Assembly: GCF_001279775.1 (NCBI RefSeq) | Contig: NZ_LGDG01000016.1 | Location: 1 to 5,191, forward strand | Source of the DNA: Streptomyces sp. MMG1533 | GTDB lineage: Bacteria; Actinomycetota; Actinomycetes; Streptomycetales; Streptomycetaceae | Length of the DNA stretch: 5,191 bases | Direction of reading: 5' to 3' | In this document: positions 4,918-5,191 of the stretch, one piece after another | Position numbering within the stretch: the first letter of the stretch is position 1 | Layout: each line of letters opens with the position of its first letter | Made by a program: the position numbers and the translations under genes | The notes under the pieces: model-generated | Database searches by the model: none | The model's input: only the letters and a program-made list of their open reading frames with translations | Told to the model about the DNA's origin: nothing

Positions 4918-5191
4918 TTACCGCAGTCGCGCCATCAGAGCGTGCTCCACGAGCGTGATCAGCGCACTCTTCGCATCGGAGCGGTGGCGGGCGTCCGTCG
5001 TGATGATCGGAGTGTCCGGACCGATCTGCAGCGCCTCGCGGACCTCCTCGGGAGCGTACGGCTGGTGCCCCTCGAAGCCGTTGAGCGCGACGACGAAGGG
5101 GAGGCCCGAGTTCTCGAAGTAGTCGACCGCGGGGAAGCAGTCGGCGAGGCGGCGGGTGTCCACCAGGACGATCGCGCCGATGGCGCCGCGC
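4918..5191 (-). CDS. cvnD: CvnD-type small GTPase of a neighbouring conservon, C-terminal part (runs off right edge)
   Basis: The last 90 codons of a second small GTPase of the CvnD family. The visible part begins RGAIGAIVLVDTRRLADCF, the beta strand and helix after the G3 region. It continues with YFENSGLPFVVALNGFEGH, where N-G-F-E takes the place of the canonical N-K-x-D guanine-specificity motif, and PIITTDARHRSDAKSALITL, the G5 region and final helix. The family is about 190-200 residues, so slightly more than half the gene, including the P-loop, lies beyond the window. It ends with TAA at 4920-4918. It is on the same strand as the complete conservon and 378 nt upstream of its cvnA, so it most likely closes a separate upstream conservon. 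Whether that upstream unit is complete cannot be seen here. Confidence 0.92.
   Translation of the reverse strand, partial: RGAIGAIVLVDTRRLADCFPAVDYFENSGLPFVVALNGFEGHQPYAPEEVREALQIGPDTPIITTDARHRSDAKSALITLVEHALMARLR

Noticed and set aside
4764..5122. Short plus-strand open frames across the intergenic gap and the partial GTPase
   Set aside because: They are antisense to, or run into, the well-supported minus-strand GTPase. They lack ribosome binding sites and have the composition of shadow frames.
1..5191. CRISPR array, insertion sequence or phage-related signal
   Set aside because: No regularly spaced direct repeats with unique spacers, no transposase-like product and no terminal inverted repeats were seen. 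The only repeats are the in-frame codon repeats of cvnA and short Gly/Pro/Gln codon runs in cvnC.

Overview
The window looks like a piece of a Streptomyces (or closely related actinomycete) chromosome. It is very GC-rich, shows strong third-position G/C bias, uses GTG starts with purine-rich Shine-Dalgarno sites, and carries a gene set characteristic of streptomycetes. Every supported gene is on the minus strand, so transcription runs from high to low coordinates.

The main content is one 'conservon' (cvn) operon in its usual order. It starts with cvnA, a large membrane-bound nitrate/nitrite-sensor-type histidine-kinase-like protein (4539-1264). Then come cvnB, a Roadblock/LC7 protein (1262-840), cvnC, a DUF742 protein (742-149), and the first 56 codons of cvnD, a small Ras-like GTPase (from 168, running off the left edge). 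The spacing is tight: 1 nt between cvnA and cvnB, 97 nt holding an RNA hairpin between cvnB and cvnC, and a 20-nt overlap between cvnC and cvnD. From family knowledge, the four products form a membrane-associated complex. CvnA is the presumed sensor and ATPase at the membrane, CvnB the GTPase-regulating adaptor, CvnC an adaptor of unknown biochemistry, and CvnD the GTP/GDP switch.

At the right edge (5191-4918) is the C-terminal half of a second CvnD-type GTPase on the same strand. Two conservon-like units therefore appear to lie head-to-tail, with cvnA directly downstream of a neighbour's terminal GTPase gene. The cvn number cannot be assigned from the sequence alone.

The 378-bp gap between the two units (4540-4917) has no convincing gene but contains several signals on the minus strand. 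In order of transcription they are a TTGACA-type promoter, a perfect 8-bp hairpin with a tetraloop resembling an intrinsic terminator, and a 20-bp dyad just upstream of the cvnA Shine-Dalgarno. The promoter lies upstream of the hairpin, so initiation there would give either a short (about 80-nt) RNA or an attenuated cvnA leader. This and the sense-strand-specific hairpin between cvnB and cvnC are the least ordinary parts of an otherwise recognisable locus.
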